In this document: positions 1 through 6,723 of the stretch, in pieces
Numbering within the stretch: the first letter of the stretch is position 1
Layout of the letters: each line of letters begins with the position of its first letter
NCBI GenBank assembly: GCA_902767175.1
Contig: CACXGH010000237.1
Coordinates: forward strand, 1-10,323
Direction: 5' to 3'
DNA from: an uncultured Ruminococcus sp.
GTDB taxonomy: Bacteria > Bacillota > Clostridia > Oscillospirales > Acutalibacteraceae
Length of the DNA stretch: 10,323 nt
Notes under the pieces: generated by a model
What the model was told of the DNA's origin: nothing
What the model saw: only the letters and a program-made list of their open reading frames with translations
Databases searched by the model: none
Program-made: the position numbers and the translations under genes

Positions 1-75
1 GCGGGTGTCCGGTGGACACCTCTGCCGAAGGCAGAAGCACCGACCGAGCCTGCAGGCGAGACTCGGGGGACATCG
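1..75. repeat. GC-rich cluster of three perfect hairpins upstream of gpr
   Basis: Three inverted repeats stand end to end. GGTGTCC/GGACACC (4-10 and 14-20) and TCTGCC/GGCAGA (21-26 and 30-35) each enclose a 3-nt loop. CCGAG/CTCGG (44-48 and 62-66) encloses the palindrome CCTGCAGG. Bases 1-70 are about 70% G+C by hand count, against roughly 45% in the start of gpr. No T-tract follows any hairpin, so this is not a standard intrinsic terminator. It could be an interspersed palindromic repeat, the 3' part of an upstream structured RNA, or a leader structure for gpr. The window starts inside it, so its left edge is unknown. Confidence 0.5.
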
Positions 76-108
76 ACGCTTGTTATAACGACAGAAGGAG
101 AGAATACA

Positions 109-993
109 TTGCAGACAAGAACAGACCTTGCTGTTGAAGCAGACGGATATATACAGGGAGAAGTTGAAGGTGCGGATATAGAAAAATACACGAGTCACGG
201 TGTTTCCGTTACGAGAATAAATATAATAACCGAAGGAGCGGCAAAGGTTCTCGGAAAGCCTGAGGGAAGGTATATTACGCTTGAGGGACTGAAGCTTTCG
301 GAACAGTACCGTGACTTAAAGGAGCATATAGAGCTTATTGCAGATGAGCTTTCTTCTCTTCTGCCTGATGACGGTGCTTTGCTGGTGGCAGGACTCGGCA
401 ACCGAGAAATAACCTCTGATGCCTTAGGACCAAAGAGTGCCGACAGGATACTTGCGACAAGGCATATAAACGGAGAGCTTGCACGCAGTACGGGACTTGA
501 TATGCTGAGGAGCGTATCTGCGGTTGCCGCAGGTGTGCTGGGGCAGACGGGAATAGAAAGCAGTGAGATGATAAAGGCACTTGTTGACAGGCTGCACCCG
601 GGTGCTGTAATAGCTGTTGATGCTCTCGCTGCAAGGAGCCTGTCGAGGCTCGGAAATACGGTGCAGCTTTGTGATACGGGAATAGCTCCGGGAGCGGGTG
701 TAGGAAACGGAAGAATGCGGCTGGATAAGGAAACGGTAGGAGTGCCTGTTATAGCTGTCGGGGTGCCTACTGTGGCAGATGCAGAAACTCTTACTCTCGA
801 ACTGCTTGGAAGAAATATAGATGAAGAAGAAGAAAAACGGCTTGACGGGGTGATATGCGGACAGAGAATGATAGTTACTCCGAGAGATATAGACCTTATG
901 ATAGAGAGAGCTTCGAGACTGATAGGAATGTCAATAAACTGCGCTTTGCAGAGAGCGGTCGATTTCGATACACTTGTGTCGCTCGTATCATAA
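109..993 (+). CDS. gpr: GPR, germination protease for small acid-soluble spore proteins
   Basis: GPR is made in the developing forespore and degrades the DNA-binding small acid-soluble proteins at germination, freeing amino acids and uncovering the DNA. The 294-residue product carries the family signatures: RTDLAVEA at residues 4-11 (the auto-processing region, which resembles the SASP cleavage site), GKPEGRYITLE (49-59), GLGNREITSDALGP (95-108), VIAVDALAARS (167-177), CDTGIAPGAGVGN (188-200), VGVPVIAVGVPTV (210-222) and MIVTPRDID (254-262). The two Asp residues of the proposed aspartate-type active site correspond to D104 and D189. It is shorter than the Bacillus enzyme (about 370 aa), mainly because the loop before MIVTP is reduced. 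The TTG start is chosen because AGAAGGAG (93-100) sits 8 nt upstream. The frame stays open to the window edge, so a longer N-terminus is not excluded. spoIIP follows, as in Bacillus. Confidence 0.95.
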   Translation: MQTRTDLAVEADGYIQGEVEGADIEKYTSHGVSVTRINIITEGAAKVLGKPEGRYITLEGLKLSEQYRDLKEHIELIADELSSLLPDDGALLVAGLGNREITSDALGPKSADRILATRHINGELARSTGLDMLRSVSAVAAGVLGQTGIESSEMIKALVDRLHPGAVIAVDALAARSLSRLGNTVQLCDTGIAPGAGVGNGRMRLDKETVGVPVIAVGVPTVADAETLTLELLGRNIDEEEEKRLDGVICGQRMIVTPRDIDLMIERASRLIGMSINCALQRAVDFDTLVSLVS

Positions 994-1021
994 AGAGCAG
1001 CCTTCCTTCATAATATTTTTT

Positions 1022-1157
1022 AAGGGCAATACCGCACAAGGACAATGCCTCAGATGCTCCGCGGATTTTTTGTCAGATTGTATCAAAACTCTGCAGTAAT
1101 ACTGATGTATTTTAGCGGTTCAAAGCCGTAAGGCGGTCTTTGTGCGGTGCTGCATTT
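1022..1157. repeat. MITE-like inverted-repeat element between gpr and spoIIP
   Basis: The non-coding gap from 994 to 1195 holds an imperfect terminal inverted repeat of 22 nt, matching at 17 of 22 positions. The left arm is 1022-1043 and the right arm 1136-1157. The core ACCGCACAAGGAC (1031-1043) pairs with GTCTTTGTGCGGT (1136-1148) except for one G-U pair. The arms enclose about 90 bp that contain a short stem-loop, GCC-GTAA-GGC (1125-1134), but no credible ORF. TTTA lies at both edges (1019-1022 and 1155-1158) and could be a target duplication, though the flanks are T-rich and this may be chance. The arrangement fits a miniature non-autonomous element; a long hairpin in the gpr-spoIIP transcript is the alternative. 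I see no clear gpr terminator and no convincing spoIIP promoter in this gap. Confidence 0.45.
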
Positions 1158-1195
1158 AGGTGTTCTTTGAAATATATTATACGGGGAGAAGGACT

Positions 1196-2347
1196 ATGAA
1201 CAGAAATAAGCTTAAAAAGGCAGTACCGATAATCTTTTCATTTATTATCACAGCAGTGGGGCTGTTTTGTACTGTTGTAAGGATAGTTCAGGCGGGTGTC
1301 TTTCCGCCTATAGAGATCGCCGCTGCGCAGATGACTATGCCTGCAGGTGACAAACAGTACAGTCCTGTTTCTGCCGAAAGTTCCGTCAGTACAGAGCAAA
1401 GCGGAACAGACAATAAGGAGCCTGACAAAAAAGATACTGCTGTGCCGGCATCCGCAGAGGTGAGCGAGGATATATCTGCAAAGAAAAAACCGATATCAAC
1501 GGGAGATTTTGAAGCGTCTGAGGCAACGGACGGCGAAATAGCAGAATACGATAAAGAACACGAGGGTGAGGAACAGTATCCGGTAAATGAATTTACGGTT
1601 ACAGAAGGAAATGTCAGCTATAAGAATGTTCAGGTGAAAAACAGTTCTTCTGCGGATATAGATATAGAGGAGGAGCTGAACGGTGAATTGGGCTTTGAAA
1701 TGGAAAAGACCGATGAGCCGCAGGTGCTGATCTATCATACACATACATCGGAGAGCTATCTTACCTATGACACGGGGTATTTTTATGAGAGCTTTTATCC
1801 GAGGAATACAGACAGCTCCGAGAATGTCTGCGCTGTTGGTGAAGAAATAGCAAAGCAGCTTAACGGTGCCGGCATTGTTACAATACACGATACGACACTG
1901 CATGACTACCCGAGTTACAGCGGTGCTTATGACAGAAGTCTTGAGACTATAAACAGCTATCTCGAAGAATATCCTACCATAAAGGTTGTACTTGATATTC
2001 ATCGTGACGGAATAGGAACGGACACCGAAAAGCACAAGCCTGTATTTACTGCCGACGGCAGACAGGGAGCGCAGGTCATGGTGCTGTCGGGATATAATTA
2101 TGACGACTGTGAGGAATTTCAGGATTGGGAATATAATCTCCGTTTTGCTCTGAAAATACAGGAAAAGGCAGCGGAAATGTATCCGGAGATGATGAGACCT
2201 GTTAATTTCTCTGATTTTATGTATAACATGAATGTCAATACAGGCTCTCTGCTTATTGAGGTCGGGGCTGAATCAAATACTCTTGAGGAGGCAAGGTACT
2301 CGGGGTATCTGTTAGGAAAGGTGCTGTGCAGCGTGCTCAGCACCTGA
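1196..2347 (+). CDS. spoIIP: SpoIIP, stage II sporulation cell-wall hydrolase (engulfment)
   Basis: SpoIIP is the amidase/endopeptidase of the SpoIID-SpoIIM-SpoIIP complex, which thins septal peptidoglycan so the mother-cell membrane can migrate round the forespore. The 383-residue product has a basic N-terminus and one membrane segment (about residues 9-34). A long acidic, Ser/Glu/Lys-rich linker follows (to about 170), then the C-terminal SpoIIP amidase domain. Diagnostic motifs are YHTHTSESYL (180-189), LHDYPSYSGAYDRSLETI (236-253), VVLDIHRDGI (264-273) and LLIEVGAESNTLEEARYSG (352-370). The His of HTHTSE, the His of DIHRD and the Glu of EVGAE are the likely metal/catalytic residues, as in Amidase_3-like enzymes. 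The ATG at 1196 is preferred over an in-frame GTG at 1160 because GGGGAGAAGG (1183-1192) precedes it. The stop codon lies inside a terminator hairpin. Confidence 0.94.
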   Translation: MNRNKLKKAVPIIFSFIITAVGLFCTVVRIVQAGVFPPIEIAAAQMTMPAGDKQYSPVSAESSVSTEQSGTDNKEPDKKDTAVPASAEVSEDISAKKKPISTGDFEASEATDGEIAEYDKEHEGEEQYPVNEFTVTEGNVSYKNVQVKNSSSADIDIEEELNGELGFEMEKTDEPQVLIYHTHTSESYLTYDTGYFYESFYPRNTDSSENVCAVGEEIAKQLNGAGIVTIHDTTLHDYPSYSGAYDRSLETINSYLEEYPTIKVVLDIHRDGIGTDTEKHKPVFTADGRQGAQVMVLSGYNYDDCEEFQDWEYNLRFALKIQEKAAEMYPEMMRPVNFSDFMYNMNVNTGSLLIEVGAESNTLEEARYSGYLLGKVLCSVLST

Positions 2348-2353
2348 TTTTTT
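2319..2353 (+). terminator. Intrinsic terminator overlapping the 3' end of spoIIP
   Basis: AGGTGCTG (2319-2326) pairs perfectly with CAGCACCT (2338-2345). Inside it, GCA/TGC (2328-2330 and 2334-2336) extends the stem beyond a single T-T mismatch. The stem is followed by GA and six T residues (2348-2353). The spoIIP stop TGA (2345-2347) starts in the last base of the right arm, so the last codons of spoIIP form the stem. Confidence 0.85.
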
Positions 2354-2433
2354 ATGCTTGCTGAAAATTACTGTCCCGGGGCAGACGGTAAAATTTTGCC
2401 CTTCGTTTGTAGGGGCTTTACATATTTTTCAAT

Positions 2434-2469
2434 TTGGGTCTTTTATTATTGTGGACTTTCTGTTATAAT
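2434..2469 (+). promoter_or_regulatory. Candidate extended -10 promoter for the Ser-rich protein/tex unit
   Basis: TATAAT (2464-2469) is preceded by TGT (2461-2463), giving an extended -10 element. The -35 is poor: TTGGGT (2434-2439) is 24 bp away, too far for a normal spacing, so recognition would rest on the extended -10. The site lies after the spoIIP terminator and about 50 bp before the next start codon, which is where a promoter is needed. Upstream, 2379-2417 can fold in two exclusive weak ways (GGGCA/TGCCC or GCCCT with AGGGGC), with no obvious role. Confidence 0.5.
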
Positions 2470-2519
2470 TGACACAGTGTGTTGCCAAAGGCTATTGTGA
2501 AAAATATGGCGGTGATGAT

Positions 2520-3422
2520 ATGAGAAATTTCAGAACAGGGCTGATGTCATTTCTGATTATACTCTTGTTTATGTCGGGGATGATAATATCAGTTTCTGCT
2601 GAGGGTGAAGATGAACCGGACGAAAGCTCTATAAGTGCTGATGTTTCATCTGATATTATCTCTGATGAGCAAAGCATATATTCTGACAGCAGTGATGAAG
2701 AAAGCAGCGATGAAGAAAGCAGTATTGCCGGGAGCAGTGACGAAGAAAGCAGCTATGCCGAAAGCAGTGACGAAGAAAGCAGCTATGCCGAAAGCAGTGA
2801 CGAAGAAAGCAGCTATGCCGAAAGCAGCGATGAGGAAAGCAGCTATGCCGAAAGCAGTGACGAGGAAAGCAGCTATGCCGAGAGCAGTGATGAGGAAAGC
2901 AGTGACGAAGAAAGCAGCGAAACGGAGAGCAGTGATGATATCAGCGGTACGGAGAGCAGTAATGAAGAGAGCAGCAGAGAAGAAAGCGGCGCATCTGAGC
3001 CGTCAGAGGAAAGCTCCGATACAGAGAGCAGCGGAATAGTGATCCGGCCGAAGCCGGATAATGATCCGCTGAGGTGGATGGCTGCAATAAGAGTTATACT
3101 GCCTGCCGACCGAAATAACGATGGGATATCATCTGATGTGAGCTATATGGAAAATTACAGTCTTCCGCCTGCTGTGCCGGAGGAGGATAACGAAAAGTTT
3201 ACTGATCTGAGCGGAGTGCCTGCCGAGCCGATGAACGAAACACCTGCGGCAGTAACCGACATACCCAAAAATAATACGGTGCAGTTTCTTGTGGGAATAA
3301 TAATATTTTCATTCCTTGGCATTGTGCTGACTCTGACAGTCATTCTTATGCTCAGGGCAAGAGGAGATTTTACTCCGTCATTCCTGAAATTTGAGAATAA
3401 AAAGATAAAAAGAAAACAATAA
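2520..3422 (+). CDS. Acidic Ser/Asp/Glu tandem-repeat protein, single-pass C-terminal membrane anchor
   Basis: I do not recognise a family. The 300-residue product has an N-terminal signal peptide (hydrophobic 7-25, likely cleavage after SVSA at residue 27). An acidic serine-rich region (about 37-172) includes five exact copies of the decapeptide SSDEESSYAE (72-121) flanked by degenerate copies. A non-repetitive segment of about 80 residues follows (173-250). One strong transmembrane helix (about 255-278) leads into a basic cytoplasmic tail ending KKIKRKQ. The predicted topology is an extracellular acidic stalk anchored at its C-terminus. The ATG at 2520 is chosen over an upstream TTG (2469) because the signal peptide starts here and GGCGGTGAT (2508-2516), one mismatch from the ideal Shine-Dalgarno sequence, precedes it. 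The gene ends 11 bp before tex, implying co-transcription. Repeat number is likely to vary between strains. Function is unknown; a cell-surface spacer, cation-binding or adhesive role is only a guess. Confidence 0.8.
   Translation: MRNFRTGLMSFLIILLFMSGMIISVSAEGEDEPDESSISADVSSDIISDEQSIYSDSSDEESSDEESSIAGSSDEESSYAESSDEESSYAESSDEESSYAESSDEESSYAESSDEESSYAESSDEESSDEESSETESSDDISGTESSNEESSREESGASEPSEESSDTESSGIVIRPKPDNDPLRWMAAIRVILPADRNNDGISSDVSYMENYSLPPAVPEEDNEKFTDLSGVPAEPMNETPAAVTDIPKNNTVQFLVGIIIFSFLGIVLTLTVILMLRARGDFTPSFLKFENKKIKRKQ
2701..2900 (+). repeat. Tandem 30-bp coding repeat
   Basis: The period is exactly 30 bp. Units start at 2731, 2761, 2791, 2821 and 2851, with a degenerate unit at 2701 and a partial one at 2881. 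Units 2761-2790 and 2791-2820 are identical; the others differ by a few mostly synonymous changes (GAC/GAT, GAA/GAG, AGC/AGT). Each unit encodes ten residues, so gain or loss of a unit keeps the frame. There are no spacers, so it is not a CRISPR array. Confidence 0.93.
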
Positions 3423-3433
3423 GGGGAAAAGAA

Positions 3434-5590
3434 ATGGAATATGCAAAGCGTCTTTCCGGGGAATTCGGAATAAAGGAAGAATATGCAGGTAATATAATTG
3501 CCCTGCTTGATGAAGGCAATACGATACCTTTTATTGCAAGATACCGCAAGGAAATGCACGGTACACTTGACGATCAGGTCATTCGTGAGATAAGTGAGAG
3601 ACTTGAGTATCTGAGAAATCTTGATAAGCGCCGTGAAGAGGTACGTTCGCTTATTGAAGGAGCAGGTAAGCTCAGTGATGAAGTTGAAAAGGCTCTTTCC
3701 GAAGCGGTACAGCTTTCTGAAATAGAGGATATCTACCGTCCGTTCAGACCAAAGAGAAGAACAAGAGCGTCTGCTGCAAAGGAAAAAGGTCTTGAAGGGC
3801 TTGCGGATATCATTCTTGCTCAGCAGAACAATGATATTGACGATATTGCAAAGGAATATGTAAATGAGGAAAAAGAAGTGCTTTCGGCAGAAGAAGCTGT
3901 TCAGGGAGCGTGCGATATTATTGCGGAGAATATTTCCGATGATCCCGAAATAAGAAAAAGACTCAAAAATATTATCCGTCTTAACGGAGATCTGCGTTCA
4001 AAGGCGGCAGATCCGGAACAAAAGAGCGTATATTCGTCATATTACGATTATGCAGAGCCTGTTAAGTCGGTGCCGGGACACCGCATACTTCCGATAGACA
4101 GAGGAGAAAGAGAGGGCTTTCTTAAAGCGGGAATCGACATTGACCCTGAGAAGTGCCTGACTATTATGTACAGGCTCATGCTTAAGTCACAGAATAAATG
4201 CTCAGAGCTTGTAAAGGCTGCCTGTGATGATGCATATACACGTCTTATTTTTCCGTCGGTAGAAAGAGAGATACGCTCGGAGCTGACGGAAAGAGCAGAT
4301 GAGCAGTCAATTAAGGTATATGCGGCTAATCTTCGTCAGCTTCTTATGCAGCCGCCTGTAAAGGGCTATACCGCTATAGGACTTGATCCGGGCTACAGAA
4401 CAGGCTGCAAGCTTGCTGTTGTCGACTGCACAGGCAGAGTGCTTGATACCTCTGTGATCTATCCGACTCATGGCGCTTCCATGAAGGAAAAATCAAAGAA
4501 AACTTTAAAGAGCATGGTCAAAAAGCATAACGCCGGTGTTATAGCTATCGGAAACGGTACTGCGTCAAGAGAAACGGAGCTTTTTACAGCGGAGTGCATT
4601 TCCGAGCTTGACGAAAAGATATCTTATATTATCGTAAATGAAGCAGGTGCATCAGTGTATTCTGCATCAAAGCTTGCCGCTGCGGAAATGCCGGATCTTG
4701 ACCTGACATTGAGGAGCGCTGTTTCTATTGCAAGGAGACTGCAGGATCCTCTTGCGGAGCTTGTAAAGATAGATCCTAAATCTATTGGTGTAGGACAATA
4801 TCAGCACGATATGCCGCAGAAAAGACTGAGCGAGGCGCTTGACGGTGTTGTGGAGGATTGTGTTAATACCGTAGGCGCAGACCTGAATACTGCTTCTCCT
4901 GCACTTCTGACGAGAGTCTCCGGTATAAGCTCCGCTGTTTCAAAGAATATTGTTGCATACAGGGAGGAAAACGGAGCGTTTCATTCGAGGTCGGAGCTTA
5001 AGAAGGTACCGAAGCTCGGACCCAAGGCATTTGAACAGTGTGCAGGCTTTTTGAGGATAACAGAGAGCAGTGAGCCGCTTGACAATACCGCAGTGCATCC
5101 CGAATCATATACTGCTGCAAAAAAGCTTCTTGAAATCTGCGGATATACTCCGGAAGATATAAAAAACGGCGGAGCACAGGGACTGAAAGACAAGGTGAAT
5201 GAAATAGGCATGGAAAAAGCCGCCGAACAGACGGGTGCAGGCGTGCCGACATTAAAGGATATTATTGAAGAACTGACAAAGCCCGGAAGAGACCCGAGAG
5301 ATGAACTGCCGCCTCCGCTTCTGCGCACAGATGTGCTTGAGATAAAGGATCTGAAAACAGGAATGGAGCTTAAGGGAACTGTAAGGAATGTAATAGACTT
5401 CGGAGTATTTGTAGATATAGGAGTGCATCAGGACGGACTTGTACATATCTCCGAAATAAGTGAAAAAAGAATAAAGCACCCCCTTGACGTTCTGTCTGTG
5501 GGTGATGTCGTAAATGTAAGGGTGCTGTCTGTAGACACCGAAAAGGGAAGGATATCCCTGTCGATGAAGCAGGTTTCATCGGAGAAGTGA
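3434..5590 (+). CDS. tex: Tex family S1/YqgF RNA-binding protein
   Basis: Tex is a widely conserved cytoplasmic nucleic-acid-binding protein linked to transcription and RNA metabolism; its exact role is still unsettled. The 718-residue length is typical. The N-terminal helical part shows GNTIPFIARYRKE (28-40) and DIYRPFRPKRRTRA (99-112). The YqgF/RNase H-like domain starts at IGLDPGYRTGCKLAVVD (315-331) and continues through AIGNGTASRE (371-380) and NEAGASVYSAS (402-412). SIARRLQDPLAELVKIDPKS (431-450) and GVGQYQHDM (452-460) are family hallmarks. The helix-hairpin-helix region covers about 475-545 (VNTVGADLNTASPALLTRV). A C-terminal S1 domain runs from about 643 to 712 (GTVRNVIDFGVFVDIGVHQDG). 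AGGGG (3422-3426) lies 7 nt before the ATG. The gene is 11 bp after the Ser-rich protein gene and 18 bp before the HAD gene, so the three probably form one transcript. Confidence 0.96.
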   Translation: MEYAKRLSGEFGIKEEYAGNIIALLDEGNTIPFIARYRKEMHGTLDDQVIREISERLEYLRNLDKRREEVRSLIEGAGKLSDEVEKALSEAVQLSEIEDIYRPFRPKRRTRASAAKEKGLEGLADIILAQQNNDIDDIAKEYVNEEKEVLSAEEAVQGACDIIAENISDDPEIRKRLKNIIRLNGDLRSKAADPEQKSVYSSYYDYAEPVKSVPGHRILPIDRGEREGFLKAGIDIDPEKCLTIMYRLMLKSQNKCSELVKAACDDAYTRLIFPSVEREIRSELTERADEQSIKVYAANLRQLLMQPPVKGYTAIGLDPGYRTGCKLAVVDCTGRVLDTSVIYPTHGASMKEKSKKTLKSMVKKHNAGVIAIGNGTASRETELFTAECISELDEKISYIIVNEAGASVYSASKLAAAEMPDLDLTLRSAVSIARRLQDPLAELVKIDPKSIGVGQYQHDMPQKRLSEALDGVVEDCVNTVGADLNTASPALLTRVSGISSAVSKNIVAYREENGAFHSRSELKKVPKLGPKAFEQCAGFLRITESSEPLDNTAVHPESYTAAKKLLEICGYTPEDIKNGGAQGLKDKVNEIGMEKAAEQTGAGVPTLKDIIEELTKPGRDPRDELPPPLLRTDVLEIKDLKTGMELKGTVRNVIDFGVFVDIGVHQDGLVHISEISEKRIKHPLDVLSVGDVVNVRVLSVDTEKGRISLSMKQVSSEK

Positions 5591-5608
5591 AATAATCGGA
5601 GAGATAAT

Positions 5609-6268
5609 ATGAAAAAATATGATATAGCACTGTTTGATCTTGACGGAACACTGAGCGAGTCGGGAGAGGGAATACTGTACTGTGTAAGGAAAATATTTGA
5701 GGAGACGGGCAGACCTTTGCCGGACGAAAAAACTCTTGGTACTTTTATAGGGCCGCCGATGTACGACAGTCTGAGAAGATGCGGCTTTTCTCATGAGGAT
5801 GCCGAGGACGGAGTAGAGATATACAAGCGCAATTTCGTTGAAACAGGCATTTATAAAAACAAAGTATATGCCGGCATGGAGCAGGTGCTTGCTGTTCTGA
5901 AAGAAAACGGTGTACGGCTGGGTGTAGCAACGACAAAGTATTATCCGTTTGCTGAAAGAATAATAAAAATGCTTGGTATAGAAAAATACTTTGATTTTAT
6001 AGGCGGAGCTACTGCCGGAACAGAAAGACGCACAAAGGCAAAGGTGATAAGCTGGTGCCTTGAAAATATGGGTGCAGATGACAAAATCAGGGTCGTTATG
6101 ATAGGCGACACAAAATATGACGCCGAGGGAGCGGACGCTGTAGGGATCGATTTTATCGGCTGTCTTTACGGCTATGGAACTAAAGAGGAAATGGACAGCT
6201 TTTTCGGAAATGCCGTATATGTGAAAACACCGTCCGAGATAGAGAAAATTATTATAGTACAGCGATAA
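5609..6268 (+). CDS. HAD-superfamily phosphatase, phosphoglycolate phosphatase-like
   Basis: This is a cytoplasmic HAD subfamily IA hydrolase of 219 residues, the usual size. Motif I is FDLDGTLSESG (9-19) with nucleophile D10 and acid/base D12. A helical cap insert follows (about 15-90), including GTFIGPPMYDSLRRCGF, a pattern seen in Gph/PpaX-like proteins. Motif II is GVATTKYY (105-112). The motif III lysine lies in RRTKAKV (140-146), and motif IV is MIGDTKYDAEGADAVGID (164-181) with metal ligands D167 and D171. The substrate cannot be told from sequence: phosphoglycolate, pyrophosphate and 5'-nucleotides are all possible. GGAGAG (5598-5603) sits 5 nt upstream of the ATG and the gene follows tex by 18 bp. 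A 238-codon open frame on the opposite strand is a shadow of this gene. Confidence 0.9.
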   Translation: MKKYDIALFDLDGTLSESGEGILYCVRKIFEETGRPLPDEKTLGTFIGPPMYDSLRRCGFSHEDAEDGVEIYKRNFVETGIYKNKVYAGMEQVLAVLKENGVRLGVATTKYYPFAERIIKMLGIEKYFDFIGGATAGTERRTKAKVISWCLENMGADDKIRVVMIGDTKYDAEGADAVGIDFIGCLYGYGTKEEMDSFFGNAVYVKTPSEIEKIIIVQR

Positions 6269-6346
6269 TTCTGCATAAAGAGGCTTTTTCATGGGAACAA
6301 TATTTTTACCGCTTCAAAAGAATGGCGGATGAAAGGAGAAACTCCT

Positions 6347-6511
6347 ATGGAAAATATCAACAAAAGCATACAGTGTACGGTAGAGGAATGCAGATATCAT
6401 TGTTCTGACTGCGATTACTGCTCTCTTGATAAGATACTTGTAGGTTCACACGAGAAATTCGGTCTTGGAGAATATCATACCGACTGCAAATCATTTGATG
6501 CCGGAAGATGA
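6347..6511 (+). CDS. DUF1540 small cysteine-rich protein
   Basis: This 54-residue protein has the DUF1540 layout: C10, C15, C19, C22, C25 and C47 in the order QCTVEECRYHCSDCDYC, then ILVG, then YHTDCKSF near the end. The spacing suggests a small metal-binding (probably zinc) fold, but the family has no established function and is common in Clostridia, sometimes in two copies per protein. ATG 6347 is preferred over an in-frame ATG at 6329 because AAAGGAG (6332-6338) lies 8 nt before 6347 and overlaps the upstream ATG's own codons. The gene starts 78 bp after the HAD gene with no terminator I can see between them. It ends just before a strong terminator, so it may be the last gene of the tex unit or have its own promoter. 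Confidence 0.85.
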   Translation: MENINKSIQCTVEECRYHCSDCDYCSLDKILVGSHEKFGLGEYHTDCKSFDAGR

Positions 6512-6518
6512 GATAATG

Positions 6519-6560
6519 AAAGCCGATGAAGGTAAGATAATAAGCCTTCATCGGCTTTTT
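6519..6560 (+). terminator. Strong intrinsic terminator after the DUF1540 gene
   Basis: AAAGCCGATGAAGG (6519-6532) pairs perfectly over 14 bp with CCTTCATCGGCTTT (6545-6558) around a 12-nt loop. The right arm runs into five T residues (6556-6560). Because the left arm begins with AAA, the same hairpin could also stop transcription from the opposite direction. It separates the tex unit from the murE unit. Confidence 0.93.
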
Positions 6561-6638
6561 CGTGAGAAAAAAAGAGACCGCTGAATAATTCATACCAGAC
6601 TCCCATTAAAAGAAATAAGGAAAGTTTTTTCTTATCTA

Positions 6639-6668
6639 TTGAAGAATAACTGCCTGTTGTGATAGAAT
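6639..6668 (+). promoter_or_regulatory. Candidate sigma-A type promoter for murE-murF
   Basis: TTGAAG (6639-6644) and TAGAAT (6663-6668) are 18 bp apart, with TGA directly before the -10 (an extended -10 TGn). It lies in the 163-bp gap after the DUF1540 terminator and about 55 bp before the murE start. No T-box or other long leader structure is visible in this gap. Confidence 0.6.
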
Positions 6669-6723
6669 AAGAGTACATAAATCAGAATATGTTATTATCA
6701 GACAAAATTCGGGAGGTTTTACC

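Noticed and set aside
1160..1195. GTG start adding 12 residues to SpoIIP
   Set aside because: It has no Shine-Dalgarno sequence, whereas ATG 1196 has GGGGAGAAGG in place and gives a normal basic-then-hydrophobic N-terminus.
1496..2035. 179-codon open frame on the minus strand opposite spoIIP
   Set aside because: It lies wholly inside spoIIP, whose catalytic motifs are intact. The opposite-strand product resembles no family and has no convincing ribosome binding site.
2379..2417. Alternative hairpins GGGCA/TGCCC and GCCCT/AGGGGC as an attenuator
   Set aside because: The stems are 4-5 bp, no T-tract follows, and they lie upstream of the promoter candidate rather than in a leader.
2701..2900. 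30-bp direct repeats as a possible CRISPR array
   Set aside because: The units are contiguous with no spacers and encode an in-frame decapeptide.
2635..3039. 134-codon +1-frame ORF over the Ser repeats giving a Lys/Ala-rich, histone-like product
   Set aside because: A 30-bp repeat with no stop in another frame produces this automatically. It lacks a ribosome binding site and the true frame has a signal peptide and membrane anchor.
5576..6292. 238-codon open frame on the minus strand opposite the HAD phosphatase
   Set aside because: It covers a well-recognised HAD gene end to end, has no recognisable protein features and has the low-complexity Tyr/Phe/Ser/Cys make-up of an antisense shadow.
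6561..6723. Possible T-box or riboswitch leader before murE
   Set aside because: The putative transcript start leaves only about 45-50 nt of leader, with no T-box sequence and no stable hairpin.
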